This document shows positions 25,691 through 36,549 of a stretch of 64,000 nucleotides of DNA, in pieces. Location of the stretch: NCBI GenBank assembly GCA_025201345.1, contig JAIXMG010000030.1, positions 397,851 through 461,850 of the forward strand, given 5' to 3'. The first letter of the stretch is position 1. Each line of letters begins with the position of its first letter. Position numbers and translations under genes: made by a program. Source of the stretch: Thamnidium elegans. Taxonomy: Eukaryota > Mucoromycota > Mucoromycetes > Mucorales > Mucoraceae. The notes below the pieces were generated by a model that saw nothing but the letters and a program-made list of their open reading frames with translations, had not been told where the DNA came from and did not search any database.

Positions 25691-26001
25691 AAACTATAAG
25701 TCACATAGTTTGATATATCCCAATATACATTATTTTCGCTTTTTTTTTCTTTTCTCTGTTTTCTAATAATCATACTCAATAAGACGAGTATTATTTTCAT
25801 TCCGTTTATTATCACATCACTTTTCAATAAGTCTCTTTTATTTTCTTCTGTTACACATTTTCATTACTTTTAATTTCAGAACCAAAATTACCCCTTTTTC
25901 TTTTAGTGTTGATACAACTCGGGATTAATTTAGAAGTGTAGATTTCGGGGGAAATATTATTATAAAACACAAGGTCAATAATAATAAATAGGAAAGTTTA
26001 A
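25691..26001. other. AT-rich spacer
   Basis: No gene or clear repeat; leads into dispersed repeats. Confidence 0.4.
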
Positions 26002-27056
26002 GTGAGCACCAGACTATATAGTTGTCAACTTAGTTATGTGGTTTATTTATTAGTTTATTCGAAATGGTATTAGACGTCTTGTCTTCACTAAGGGACTATC
26101 AAGCGATGTTATTTAAAACAAGGGGATAATCAAACAAAATGATAGAGAGAGGGTAATACAATAAAATCGTATAAAGTAAAGTTTATTTAAAATAATAGTT
26201 TTGGACCGTTCGAATAGTATATCAGCAATGAATCTTTAGAAAGGTAACTAGGAAATGTAATTGAATACAGATGGTAGCTATACAGTGAAAGATAAAAAAG
26301 GGATATAGAAAGACAAACAAGTGAACACTAAGATATTTTACGTCTACGCTCCCTTTTATTAAAGAAAGAAAAAAAGAACGGCATTTATACTTTTGCCAGA
26401 AGTTGGTGTTACCCTAGACATAATTTGGGTGTAACAGTGTAATTATTCTTTATTTTATTCTCTATTTTTATTTCAGATTATTAGTTACTTTTTATTCTTA
26501 ATCTCCGTTTCTGTTACACTTTCTAGTCATTTATCCTTTATTATCCTTTTTACATCATATTTCTACACTATTATTCAAAGTTTATCCTTCATTTAACATC
26601 AGATATGTTACTCCGTCTACTTATTTTTATTTTTACAATACCTTTTAGTTCTTTCTGATTGCAAAAACATCAATTTATTTATATTATTAGTCAACTAGAA
26701 CAAAAACAACACATTTAGTTTAGAAAGTTTATCCATTACAACCATCTTAGAATCAAAAGGAACATATTTATTCCTGATATCAAAGATATTTTACAAGATT
26801 CAAAGGATGTCCTGACCGAAACCTTTGAATATAAATACCACATAATTTTACTTATTAAATAAATCTTATCTTATTTTTCGCCTATATTTTATACTCTATA
26901 TTTTCAGTTTCTTACTTATAAAGATCCCTTGAATTATATTCTTTTATTATATAATTCTCTGTAAAACTTATTATCTTTTTATTTTATTTTCTCTACGTAT
27001 TATATCTTTTATATAATACATTCTCTTAGTTGGACAACTATAAACCTGGTGCTCAC
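26002..27056. repeat. 1.05-kb AT-rich repeat bounded by TGAGCACCAG inverted ends
   Basis: The ends are inverted copies of TGAGCACCAG, with similarity extending to about 30 bp (TATAGTTGT and CAACT shared). The inner right part, about 26470-27050, is strongly similar to 58080-58990 and 61650-62090. TG...CA ends would also suit a solo LTR. No clear target duplication. No coding content. Confidence 0.5.
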
Positions 27057-27201
27057 TTTCAATTTATTAAACTTATAAAATAATATCTTTTATTTTATAC
27101 CTTACTTATTATCTATATTACAAATAACCACTACTCCATGTTAATCAATAGATAGTGTGGTAAAGTGTAAAAAGAGTATAATAAGGTAATAGTAAGAAAA
27201 G

Positions 27202-27240
27202 TGAGCATCAGTTCCTGTTTTATAAGTAGAACGACTTAAG
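27202..27240 (+). repeat. Direct repeat, copy 1 (TGAGCATCAGTTCCTG)
   Basis: A stretch of about 38 bp, nearly identical to 27563-27601, that begins like the end of the 26002-27056 repeat (TGAGCA[C/T]CAG). It is probably the end of another, truncated copy of that family. Confidence 0.6.
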
Positions 27241-27562
27241 TAATAAAGTAGAATAAAAGATTTAGGTAAAAATACAATGGAAAGTAAGATCCAAGGGAAT
27301 TCAAGTACAAAATAAAATAAAGTAATAAAGATAAAATAAAAGAGCTTGCTTTTAAAGGTCTTTTATAAAATAAGGGAAGTATAAGATTAAATTATTTACA
27401 AAAAGTGAATTATATTTTATTAAATAAAAGTTGAAGGTATTTATATCATTTTTAGTTTCCTTAATTAGGTTTTTTTTTTTTTTTTTAAATTTATAACAAC
27501 TGTTAGAAATTTGGAATTTGTTAATTGATGTTACGTGGTGTAAAATAAAATAGTATAAATAG

Positions 27563-27601
27563 TGAGCACCAGTTCCTGTTTTATAAGTAGAACGACTTAA
27601 T
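27563..27601 (+). repeat. Direct repeat, copy 2 (TGAGCACCAGTTCCTG)
   Basis: Second copy, 361 bp downstream of the first, followed again by diverged AT-rich sequence containing CAAGGGAATC in both copies. Confidence 0.6.
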
Positions 27602-28175
27602 GGTAGAAATATAATTTAAATAAAATTAAAAGGATACAATGAATCTTAAATAATTCAAGGGAATCAAGCTACGAGTAAATATGGATAGAAGGGGATAAAA
27701 TAGTAGTAAAAAAAAATTAGAATAATCAAAAAGAAAACCCTTTTTATGTATTTAGTTAAGTAGTAAGTTAATGGATTTTTTTTTTTTTTTTTTTTTATTT
27801 GATAATTCGTTTGGTATTTATATGTTTTTTAAAAAGAGATGACAAGATATTGATAAATTATTTGTATGGATGAATCCACGATTTGCTTCATCCAAAATCA
27901 AAAAGGGAAAATAGTATTTTGTCGTGTGTCAGGTTCTCAGACACAAGTGTAACCTCAAATTATATTATAAATATTAATTGTATACAAAATAAATAAAGAT
28001 CATCTTTTATTCTCTTAATCAAATCTATTGTATATCCTATTTCAACTATTGTACCTTTAACTATTAGCGTGAGCAAGACACGTGTAACAGAGGTTTGATT
28101 TCTTGTGTTAGGACAACAAGGACGATCAAAAATAATATAAACATCTCACGATAATAACGAAAAATAAAAAAAAAT

Positions 28176-28248
28176 TGGAGTAGCTGGGCGTCGATCCCAG
28201 TGCCTCTCACATGCTAAGCGAGCGCTCTACCATTTGAGCTACAACCCC
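28176..28248 (-). tRNA. tRNA-Ala (anticodon AGC)
   Basis: Minus strand: GGGGTTG acceptor, D arm GCTC..AGAGC, anticodon stem CTCGC/GTGAG with loop TTAGCAT (anticodon AGC), T arm CTGGG/CCCAG with ATCGACG loop, and 3' acceptor CTACTCC plus discriminator A. Length 73 nt, no intron. One acceptor-stem mismatch (U-U) is present. A T-run on the minus strand just after the gene (28163-28174 region) fits a Pol III terminator. A Ty3-like LTR starts 13 bp upstream of its 5' end. Confidence 0.9.
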
Positions 28249-28613
28249 ATGAGTCCATATTTGTCAGATCAGAAAAACAGCCAAATAGAGCCAATCAAAA
28301 TCAGGCAAGCCCGGTCCGGTCTTTAACGTCCGAGCCAATGAAGTTCGGGTCGGACCACATAACTATGGACACCCCAAGAAATAAAAGAAGATTCAAACCC
28401 ACCATTCCAAAAAGAAGAGTTAAGAAGTCACGTGTAAACTTATTAGAAAATATAAATAACCGATCTTAGGCTGCGCCATCAAACCGCAGTATACTTAGTA
28501 TACATGTACTACATTGTATAGATAACCGCAGCAATTATAAACAATATAAATATCCCCCTTAGAATTATTATTAAATAAAATTATCTTTTATCTGCTATTT
28601 AAACTTACTTGTA

Positions 28614-28826
28614 CAGTGACTCACAAAACTGTCCCAATGTTTGGACATTTTTTTTAAACGACAAACCAGTATATATAATTGGCAAATAAAGTATCCTTTG
28701 TTATACCTCGTTCGATAGAGAAAACTGTCCTCTTTCCGAAGAAGTACTTATGTTGTATAAGTAAGGTCACGTGAGATGATTTAAACGCAGCTAAAGTTAA
28801 ACTATTTATTGGGACAGTTTTGTGAG
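28614..28826 (+). repeat. Mariner left inverted repeat
   Basis: 213 bp, nearly identical to the reverse complement of 30036-30248. The arm is itself bracketed by inverted copies of CTCACAAAACTGTCCCAAT, so each end could fold back on itself. Confidence 0.93.
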
Positions 28827-28864
28827 ATATAAAAAAAAATAATCATTTTTATTTTATTAATCTA

Positions 28865-29896
28865 TTAATATTTAGTCCATTTTCCTTTTGCTTTTAAACA
28901 AGCATGGATGCGTTTAGACATACTTTCGATGCATTTTTGACACTCTTCTGGCTTAATTTTATTGTACCAAACGTGAGAAACTCGTTCATTTAAATCCTCC
29001 ATGCCTTTCGGTGCTGAATCATAATCGTTTAATCTACGTTTCAATAATGACCACATATTTTCGATTGGATTCAATTCTGGTGAGTTTGGCGGCCATTCCA
29101 TAACTTTATAAGACTGTTCCTGAAGAAAGCTTTCGACCAGTTTAGAGGTATGTTTTGGATCGTTGTCCTGCTGAAAAATTATTTGGTCACGTCTAAATCC
29201 CAATTCGCTGCAAGTAAATTCGATAGTCTTGTCTAAATCATCACTAAGAATTTCCTTATAAAGGTTGTTGTCCATGTTACCACTAATTCGACAAATCCAG
29301 CCAACTCCGGCGTATGTAATTGCACTCCAGAGCATAGTATTACCGCCACCATGTTTGACTTTAAGTTTGCAATGGTGATTATGGAGATCCTCATTCCCTC
29401 TGATCCAAACCCATTAACGACCATCAGAATTAAATCGGTTGATTTTTGTCTCGTCAGTCCATACAACTCTCTTCCAGTCGTCAATTGTCCAATCTTTGTG
29501 TGCACGACACCATGCTAATCTTTTTTTAACATGACCATCCGTAAGCAATGTTTTTTCTGGTTTCTCAATTGCGCCTAATCCCTGACTTCTAAGTGTCCTT
29601 CGAACTGTTTCCGAGTTACACTTGATTCCTAGATCGGTTTCTAATTTTTTTGTGACTTTCACGGCATTTTTAACTCGCTTTCGTGTAACTTGTTGCACAC
29701 AGTAATGCTTGTCAGTACCGGATAAAAGTTCTGGACGACCCCCCTTTGCTAATGAATGATCTAAATCAGCTTCCTTACGAATTCTAGATACCGTTGACTT
29801 TCCAATTTTAAGTTCCTTTTGAATTTGACGTAGTGAATTGTCTTTTTTGAGCAATGAAATAACAGAGTCTCTTTTGTTCTTCGATAATTGTTTCAT
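28865..29896 (-). pseudogene. Tc1/mariner transposase with one in-frame stop
   Basis: A 343-codon frame. The N-terminus has paired helix-turn-helix motifs (SLRQIQKELKIGKSTVSRIR; later SETVRRTLRSQGLG). The DDE centre is complete: VVWTDETKINRF, IIFQQDNDPKHTS and LNPIENMW, with 34 residues between the second D and the E. A TAA at 29414-29416 cuts the frame after FNSDGR, just before WVWIRGNEDLH. Everything downstream stays in frame, so only one base change separates it from an open frame. The stop falls between the first and second catalytic aspartates, so the truncated product would be inactive. Alternatives are assembly error or readthrough. Confidence 0.93.
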
Positions 29897-30035
29897 AATG
29901 ATCTTGCACGGTTTTTTTTACTTACTTTAAGAATTTAATGCTCACCAAACGGAATAGGTTGTAGTTTATAAAGCAAACGTACTTTCTGTTAAAGTTATGG
30001 TATTATTTTTTTCAGAATTCAAAATTTGCCGCTTC

Positions 30036-30248
30036 CTCACAAAACTGTCCCAATAAATAGTTTAACTTTAGCTGCGTTTAAATCATCTCACGTGACCTTA
30101 CTTATACAACATAAGTACTTCTTCGGAAAGAGGACAGTTTTCTCTATCGAACGAGGTATAACAAAAGATACTTTATATGCCAATTATATATACTGGTTTG
30201 TCGTTTAAAAAAAATGTCCAAACATTGGGACAGTTTTGTGAGTCACTG
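30036..30248 (-). repeat. Mariner right inverted repeat
   Basis: Inverted copy of 28614-28826. The high match between arms indicates a young insertion. Confidence 0.93.
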
Positions 30249-30328
30249 TATACTTCCTTAAAAAAGAAGTATAACTATTTAAACATATAACTGTATTAGG
30301 CGAATCCCTGGGTCCTAATACTGACAAT

Positions 30329-30338
30329 TGGTAGCACC
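30329..30338 (+). promoter_or_regulatory. Primer-binding site of the Ty3-like element
   Basis: TGGTAGCACC, 2 bp after the LTR end. The first 7-8 bases complement the ...GCTACCA 3' end of initiator tRNA-Met, the primer known for yeast Ty3 and Ty1. Confidence 0.65.
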
Positions 30339-30347
30339 AGACGTAAA

Positions 30348-31437
30348 ATGACTGATAATTCAAGAAATGCAGGCTCTCTGGCAACTCATGAGGATATGGC
30401 CTCTTTAATTAAAAACTTGGCAACCTTGATGAGAGAAGTAAACAAGAACAAAAATATCAGGGCTAAGGAACCTGATTATTATCATGGTGATCGTGATGCT
30501 GTAAAAATTGACGGGTGGATCGCTTCGGTAGAAAACTATATATCTATTCAAAAAATGAATGGCTGAAACATGGTACCGTACGACTGAGAAACCTGAGGCT
30601 GGTGAACCTCCTTTAGGTTGGCTAGTTTTGAAAAGACTTTTAAAAGAATTTTTCTGTCCGGAAAATTCTGAACTTATAGCTCGAGATCGTATTGCTGGTT
30701 TGACACAAACAGGTGATTTATCTAATTACATAAATACTTTTTTAGACTATAAATTAGCTATACCTAGCATGACAGATGTTGAAGCTTGTGATAAATTCAT
30801 GCGTGGATTAAAAAATGTGGATACTGCTGCTTACGTACGCCAACATTTTGATGGTACTTTGAAAACCGCTACTCGTTCTGCCTTGACTCATGATAGTGCT
30901 CATGTTTCTCAACAACAACTTGGTTTTTATCGTCCTCCTCCTGCCCGACCTATTATTCAAACTACTCAACATGTTCGTGATGATCCTATGGAGCTTGACT
31001 GGATTGATCGTGGTGGTCGTAGAAACTACCGAGGTAACAATGGTCGTGAAAACAACTCTCGTTCCGGTAGTCGTGTTACTTCTAGTGGTCGTTGCTTCTA
31101 CTGTAATAAAACCGGTCATATTAAACGTGATTGTATGGAAAGAAGAAACGATATTAAAATGCAAATAAGAAAACTGGACGAAGCCCGCAATAATGGAAAT
31201 CGTGGTGGAAGAAGTAATCAGAAGTTTAATGTTATGGATTCTCAAATTAATGATGATGATAGTGATATTGATGTTAATAAAAATTTAATTAATTTTGACT
31301 CTTATTCTACTGTCCCTGTTGATGACTCAATGTATCCTGTTCTTCAACCTAGTAAAATTAACGAATTGACTCAAGTTACTGAATTAATCCCTATCATATA
31401 TCCTACGACAATTGATGACATTAATGATGAATTCAAC
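30348..31437 (+). pseudogene. Gag of the Ty3-like element, with a frame break
   Basis: The first piece (from ATG at 30348) reads about 72 codons, ending at a TGA inside AAAAATGAATGG at 30556-30566. The second piece is in a different frame from about 30559 and contains the capsid-like end (WYRTTEKPEAG, LKRLLKEFFCPENSELIARD, LTQTGDLSNYINTFLDYK) and one zinc knuckle CFYCNKTGHIKRDC. Part of the capsid region seems deleted at the break. The frame runs on into an acidic linker and is cut at codon AAC (31435-31437) by the CACTA-like element; it resumes in the same frame at 38816. Confidence 0.88.
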
Positions 31438-31960
31438 CACCTAGGCTAAATAAAACCGTTATTTTTTTTAAATCAGGCGAACAGTCGCTCCTCAGCGAAT
31501 AAACGTTTATTTTTTAGTAACTGTTTACCTCTCAGCGACTAGCCGCTCAATTTAAGATGGATAAAGCGAACAAAAATAAAAATAGAGCTGAATTTTAAAA
31601 AAAGGCGGTCTATTCCGGATACAGCGCCTTTTTGTTCGCTTTTTTTTTTTTTTTTGGGCGAACAGTCGTTCCACAGCGAACAGTCGTTGAATTTTAAGTA
31701 ACTGTTTATCTATCAGCGTCTATTTACTGTTTTTGAGCGAGTATCCGCTGTGTTTTTATATATTTACTCCGTTTACGATGGATAAAGCGATTTTTTTTTG
31801 AAATCCATTCTTTTTTCTTTATTTATTCGTTAACAGAGCAAATATTCCCTCAAAATAACGATCTCGTTCAAAACCAGTGGATACTCGCTCAAAAACAATG
31901 AATACTCGTTCGAAAACAGTGGATACTCATGGATAAAATAAATCCACTCAAGGAAAGTAA
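31438..31960. repeat. Left subterminal repeat region of the CACTA-like element
   Basis: Many short motifs in both orientations: GCGAACAGTCG, CAGCGAA, GGATAAAGCGA, GTGGATACTCG, AAATCC(A/G)(C/T)TCAAG. Such clusters are known transposase-binding regions in CACTA elements. No coding content. Confidence 0.6.
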
Positions 31961-32589
31961 ATCCGTTCAAGAAAAAAAAAAGTTCATAGTTCATATAAGT
32001 CTAGTGAATAAAAAAAACCTGATTTTCTATTGTCATGAACATTTAAAGTTATATATCTCGTCGAGTTTTTTATATTGTATTGGGTCAAGTTGTTTTCATG
32101 CGAGATGTATACTAGCAGTAAGATCATTTTGTTTTATTTTTGTAGTAAATTTATTATTTTAAAAAAAAATTCCATTTACACTACAACAGTTGGTAAATAT
32201 ATATTTACCGTGATTTTGACATCTGTTTACTATCATTCTGTCTTCTACCTCTTGCTGTTTTTTTATATTATCGATCAGTGCAATAAGTGGAAGATGGTAA
32301 CGTCTTTTTTTTTCTTTATAATAAATAAGACGTTAAAGACTAAATAAAAAGAAAAGTAACGCCACCAAAGTTAACCCAAAGATGTTGATGCCAAACTTGG
32401 TCAATACATTAGTCGAGGAATCAAGGCTTTTAGTATAGAAAAATACTGAAGTTGCTGTTTTTTGAATACTTTTATTTATTTTTTTTATGTAAAAAAAGGG
32501 GGGGGGTTTCCCAAGCTAAATTTTAATGAAAATGTGACTTTTTTTTTAAATAGTTTTGGAAAGAAAAAAAAAGGTTTTTTTTCTCTTTT
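31961..32589. other. Noncoding interior of the CACTA-like element
   Basis: AT-rich sequence between the subterminal motifs and the transposase stop codon. A G-run (32500-32507) and poly-A/T stretches occur; no exon is recognised. Confidence 0.5.
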
Positions 32590-35500
32590 TTAACATAAAT
32601 TTATTATAGAGCCGGCTGTTGTTTTCATGTCTACATCAAAAGCAGTAGAAGGAGATATAACAAATAAAGAGTCAGACTCTTTAAAAGTTACATTCCTCCC
32701 ATTCGTAACCTGATGCACCATCTTCAATAAACCGACTACCGTAATAATATCCGCAATATCAACAACTACCATTTTTTTTGTTTCGGTTTCTTTGAATGGT
32801 ATTACGACGGGGATACAGGAACTATGAGCTGCTACGGAATGAGTTTTCATTATTTCAAGCAAAGCGTAGAAGCTGCCGTCACCTTTAAACGCGTATTGGA
32901 AGAAAAAGAGAACCCGGCCTACGTACCAATGAGTCACCCTCTTTAGTGTTCTTCCACTACAAAAAAAAAAGAGGGAAAAAAATTAACTTACAGGGTAAAA
33001 TATAAAATTAAAAAGCTTCTTAAAACTTACCTTCTTATTTTATGTGTCGAATGAAATAGAACATGTTCACCTCCACGTCTAATTGTGTTCTTTGACAGTG
33101 TTTTCTTAAATATAGCAGAAGTGAACACACGCGAGTCTTGCCAGAGTTTTCCAGATGGTACAATAGTTTGAATATTAATAGTAATTGATGTGATAGGTTC
33201 ATTCATACTGAAAAATCTTTTTTTGTACGATTTCAAAGCATTAACCAACTTCTTCATAGTTACCAAACCATCACCGATGATAGTACTATCATTGGTATCA
33301 ACTAGCTCGAATGGCTTATAGAAAGGAGCCCATAACTGTCCATAATCCTTGTTTTTTGATGGGTGATAGATAAATGTGTTGGCAGAATCGGATTTTGGTT
33401 CATTTGGATTGAAGTCGAGCATTTTAGTATTCTTCAAGAACGAGTAAAGAGCTGTTCTCTCCATGATATTATTTGCATTCTCACCAACATTTATTCTTGA
33501 TCGTAATTTTTTCTTGTAAGCGCCTAAAAAAAAAATTAATATATTTTCTTTTTATTAACTGATACTTATATATTAGTTACCAATTTCTCTTTCCATTGAT
33601 CTTACAGATACACAACGTAGGATGGAGCATTGACGAATAGTATATGTAATATGGCAAAGCTGATGCATGTTGACCTTGTAAATACAATTGGATATTCTTT
33701 TTTGAGCTATAAGTGAATCAATGTACTCGAACCAGATTTCAAAACATCTTTTTTTTTGTTAGGAAAAAAAAAGGAGAGGTGAATTAGTCGATATATATAT
33801 ATATGATACACTACTGAAAATACTAACCTATCAATCTCTTCAAGGTCTTTCTGGGTTATTCTAAATTGAAGCGACAAAGAAATACCACGGATTAGACTTA
33901 AGAAGCCAGTAATGACTCTCAAATCTTTGAATTGAGATATGATCAGAGTTGGAACACAATATAAAAGGTAGTCAAGCCACTCACTAGACCTATAAAGTTG
34001 TTTTACATTACTTTGGTCAATTGCCAACCAACTTCCTTTAAAACAAGATGCTGGAATAAGAGATCTTGATGATTCCATACTTTTCTTAATAGCTTCGAAA
34101 GAAGAATTCGACAATTGGAAAGGATATTCAGTTTCGTTACCACAGTATTTGAAGTGAGAATTATATTTTGGAGACATCATAGAGAAAACATCCTTGGCAA
34201 TATTAGAATACATGTGCATTTCGTCGATAGGATGAAACGCGACTGAAATAAATGATACAAGGCTACCGAAGATGCTTGGGGAACGTATACCGTAATCATT
34301 GTCGATCTATGTAAGTAGGCAGTATTAGTAGATATAATTATAACTTATGTATATAAATTTACTTACATATAAAGGGGTTTTATCTTTCAATAGTAAACTT
34401 TGCTTAGATCGTAGCTCTTTATTACGTTCATGAAAGTACATTCCATGCTTACCGGCAACATCATACGAGTCTGTTCTGTGATTTCCGGCAGATAAGCATA
34501 ATCGACAACCTGTCTTACAACTGTGACCTCCAAAGTTCATTAATTCGTTACATTGCACACCGTCACCGGAGATAAACATCGGGATTACTCTACTGATAGC
34601 TACTTGAAGTCCATTTTTTTTTACAAGAAGGGGTGTACGACTTAAAGAAGATAGTTCTCTTACGATAGGTCTTAAATAAGAGTTAAGGTCGATTTTAGAT
34701 TTACTAAAAATGATGGCGACCTGGAATGTGTTTTCTCTAGTGAATCGCTTTTCATTTTTAAAAAAAAAGTAAGTATGTAACCTACATATGTGTATATACA
34801 TGTATAAAAAATACTCACCTCTGATATGTCGTAGTTTAATACAACGCAATGCACCATAACTAGTTTGGTTCTAGAGAACTTTGACCGGAAGCCATCTATG
34901 TCCAGTTTTATAGCTACGTCGTACTTGTTTTCGAATAAATTGTTCTCAACAAAGTTTGCATATAATTCACCATCAAAAGCGTCTGTATAAACCTTATCGG
35001 ATGAAAATCTTTGTTTTAAAACATGATCTTTGGGGAAATTATCAGCTCTATAAGCAAGCCTTTCACGAACATCATCACATATCAATAGTTCGGCTATCTT
35101 ATCAGTAATATTGACCGTTTTCAAAGTGCTGGTTTTACTTTTTGTTGCACCACAGATAGGACAGGCGGTAAGGGCGATATCCTTTCGAATATCATACAAG
35201 TAGCATCCATTAGCGCCACAAATTTCATGTGATGTAACAAGATCTACAGGAACTTTGGTTTTGACAAGCGTATCGCATGCCTCTCTTGCAAGGATTTTAC
35301 TTGTTTTGCCTAAAAAAGAAAATATTTGGGAGTTATTTTTTTTTTTTTTTTTTTAACTATGGCTTTACTTATGACTTACCTAGACTTGTATCTGCAATTA
35401 TTTCATTAATAAGCCGGGATAAGAGTCGATGACCTTCTCTACATATGTTCGTCTCTTCACAAATATTCATCAAACGTACGCTATATTCTTGAATTGGACT

Positions 35501-35946
35501 AAAAGGATAAGATGGTACATAAATATCACGCTCAATGTATTTGGAGTTACTGTTGACTGTGGGATCAGTCGTTTCTATATGTGTTCATAAAAAAAAGTAA
35601 GTATGTATAAATATTAATCCCATCTTATTGTCTTCTTACCTCTATCACTTAAAATATCTTCTTCTTCTTCACGGTCAGATACAATCTCGTCATCTTCAAA
35701 AGAAAAATCAATATTATCAAAATCATCATCATTTTCAAGACGTGTCCATTCGGTTGTATTCAAACCATTTTCTTCAAGATAAATCTGATCATTGTTAGAT
35801 AATTCTGTAGTAACAGCAGGTACGGTATCGAGAGGAGTATCACCACGGAGGATTTCATCCAGACGATTTTCAATCTTTGCATAAGAGGCATTTGTTCTTG
35901 CCCTTTTGTATCTTTTATGGATAAGAGTTTCTTGTGTGAATTGCAT
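32590..35946 (-). CDS. TNP2/Plavaka-type transposase
   Basis: The large transposase of the CACTA-like element. Eight exons join in phase: 35640-35946, 35380-35574, 34819-35309, 34367-34747, 33828-34306, 33581-33747, 33031-33523 and 32590-32956, giving about 959 aa with no stop. The N-terminus is acidic (DDDFDNIDFSFEDDE). Around residue 240 a zinc-ribbon-like CPICGA appears, then AIKLDIDGFRSKFSR, equivalent to the TNP2 D-G-F catalytic-aspartate region. GDGVQCNELMNFGGHSCKTG and CRLC follow, matching the Plavaka G-x-HS-xx-C-x-C block. The C-terminal half holds NMHQLCHITYTIRQCSILRC and SMEREIGAYKKKLRSR, the helix-rich part that usually carries the last acidic residue. All junctions are GT-AG. The gene may be intact. 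Confidence 0.82.
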
Positions 35947-36549
35947 GTTAAGGTAAAAAAAAAGTATTGTAGTAGGTATATATATAAAAAAAATATTGTA
36001 AAGGTTTTCTTTCCCCTTTATATAGAGGATCCCTCAATGCTTGGCTTACGGCAAACATTTTGAAATGCTTTTTTTTTTTTGAACTAAAAGAAGAGATATT
36101 ACTGGTGCGTACCTTTTTTTTTTTAAAAAAAAAAAAAAAAAAGATCTCGGTAAATGCAGTTACGGACAGTATAGAAGCAATAGTAAGTACGAGTTTTATA
36201 CAGTGTATATATTAGAAAGCATTTTATTAATCTATATGTAATAGTATTTCTCTTCATATTGATATTGATTGATGTCCTTATGACAATGGCGTCGTTTTGG
36301 CTTCAAAAAAAAAAAGTTTAAAAATAGGTCTTTGTTCAATATAATTACCTAATGGAGATACTTCACCGTATTTTGCTTTAAAGAATCCAATCACTTTTAT
36401 CTTCAAAAAACATATCCTTTTAAACTTATGTATCCGTAATGACAGTTGCCTAGAAAAAGATATTTGCCTTTTTAAGGCTGACCGGTTTATTTTATTCAGG
36501 TATATAAAAGAGCTTCTTTTTTTTTGCATTATCAATTACTACCTTAAAC
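35947..36549. promoter_or_regulatory. Bidirectional promoter spacer of the CACTA-like element
   Basis: A 603-bp gap between the two divergent start codons. A TATATAAAAG box lies 49-40 bp before the companion gene ATG (36501-36510). On the minus strand TATATAAAGG (about 36016-36025) lies roughly 70-80 bp before the transposase ATG. A long TnAn tract is at 36114-36142. Confidence 0.6.

Larger units (their letters stand above)
28614..30248 (-). mobile_element. Tc1/mariner element
   Basis: A 1635-bp element with 213-bp terminal inverted repeats and TA target duplications (28612-28613 and 30249-30250). Ends begin CAGTGACTCACAAAACTG. It encodes one transposase on the minus strand with a premature stop. 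It lies within the Ty3-like LTR. Confidence 0.95.
28262..30326 (+). repeat. 5' LTR (about 428 bp without the inserted mariner)
   Basis: It begins TGTCAG and ends CTGACA, an inverted-repeat pair expected of LTR ends, and is followed after 2 bp by the primer-binding site. Without the mariner element and one TA it is about 428 bp. A TATAAAT box at about 28451 fits an LTR promoter. The 3' LTR is missing, so the boundaries rest on the terminal motif and the PBS. Confidence 0.75.
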
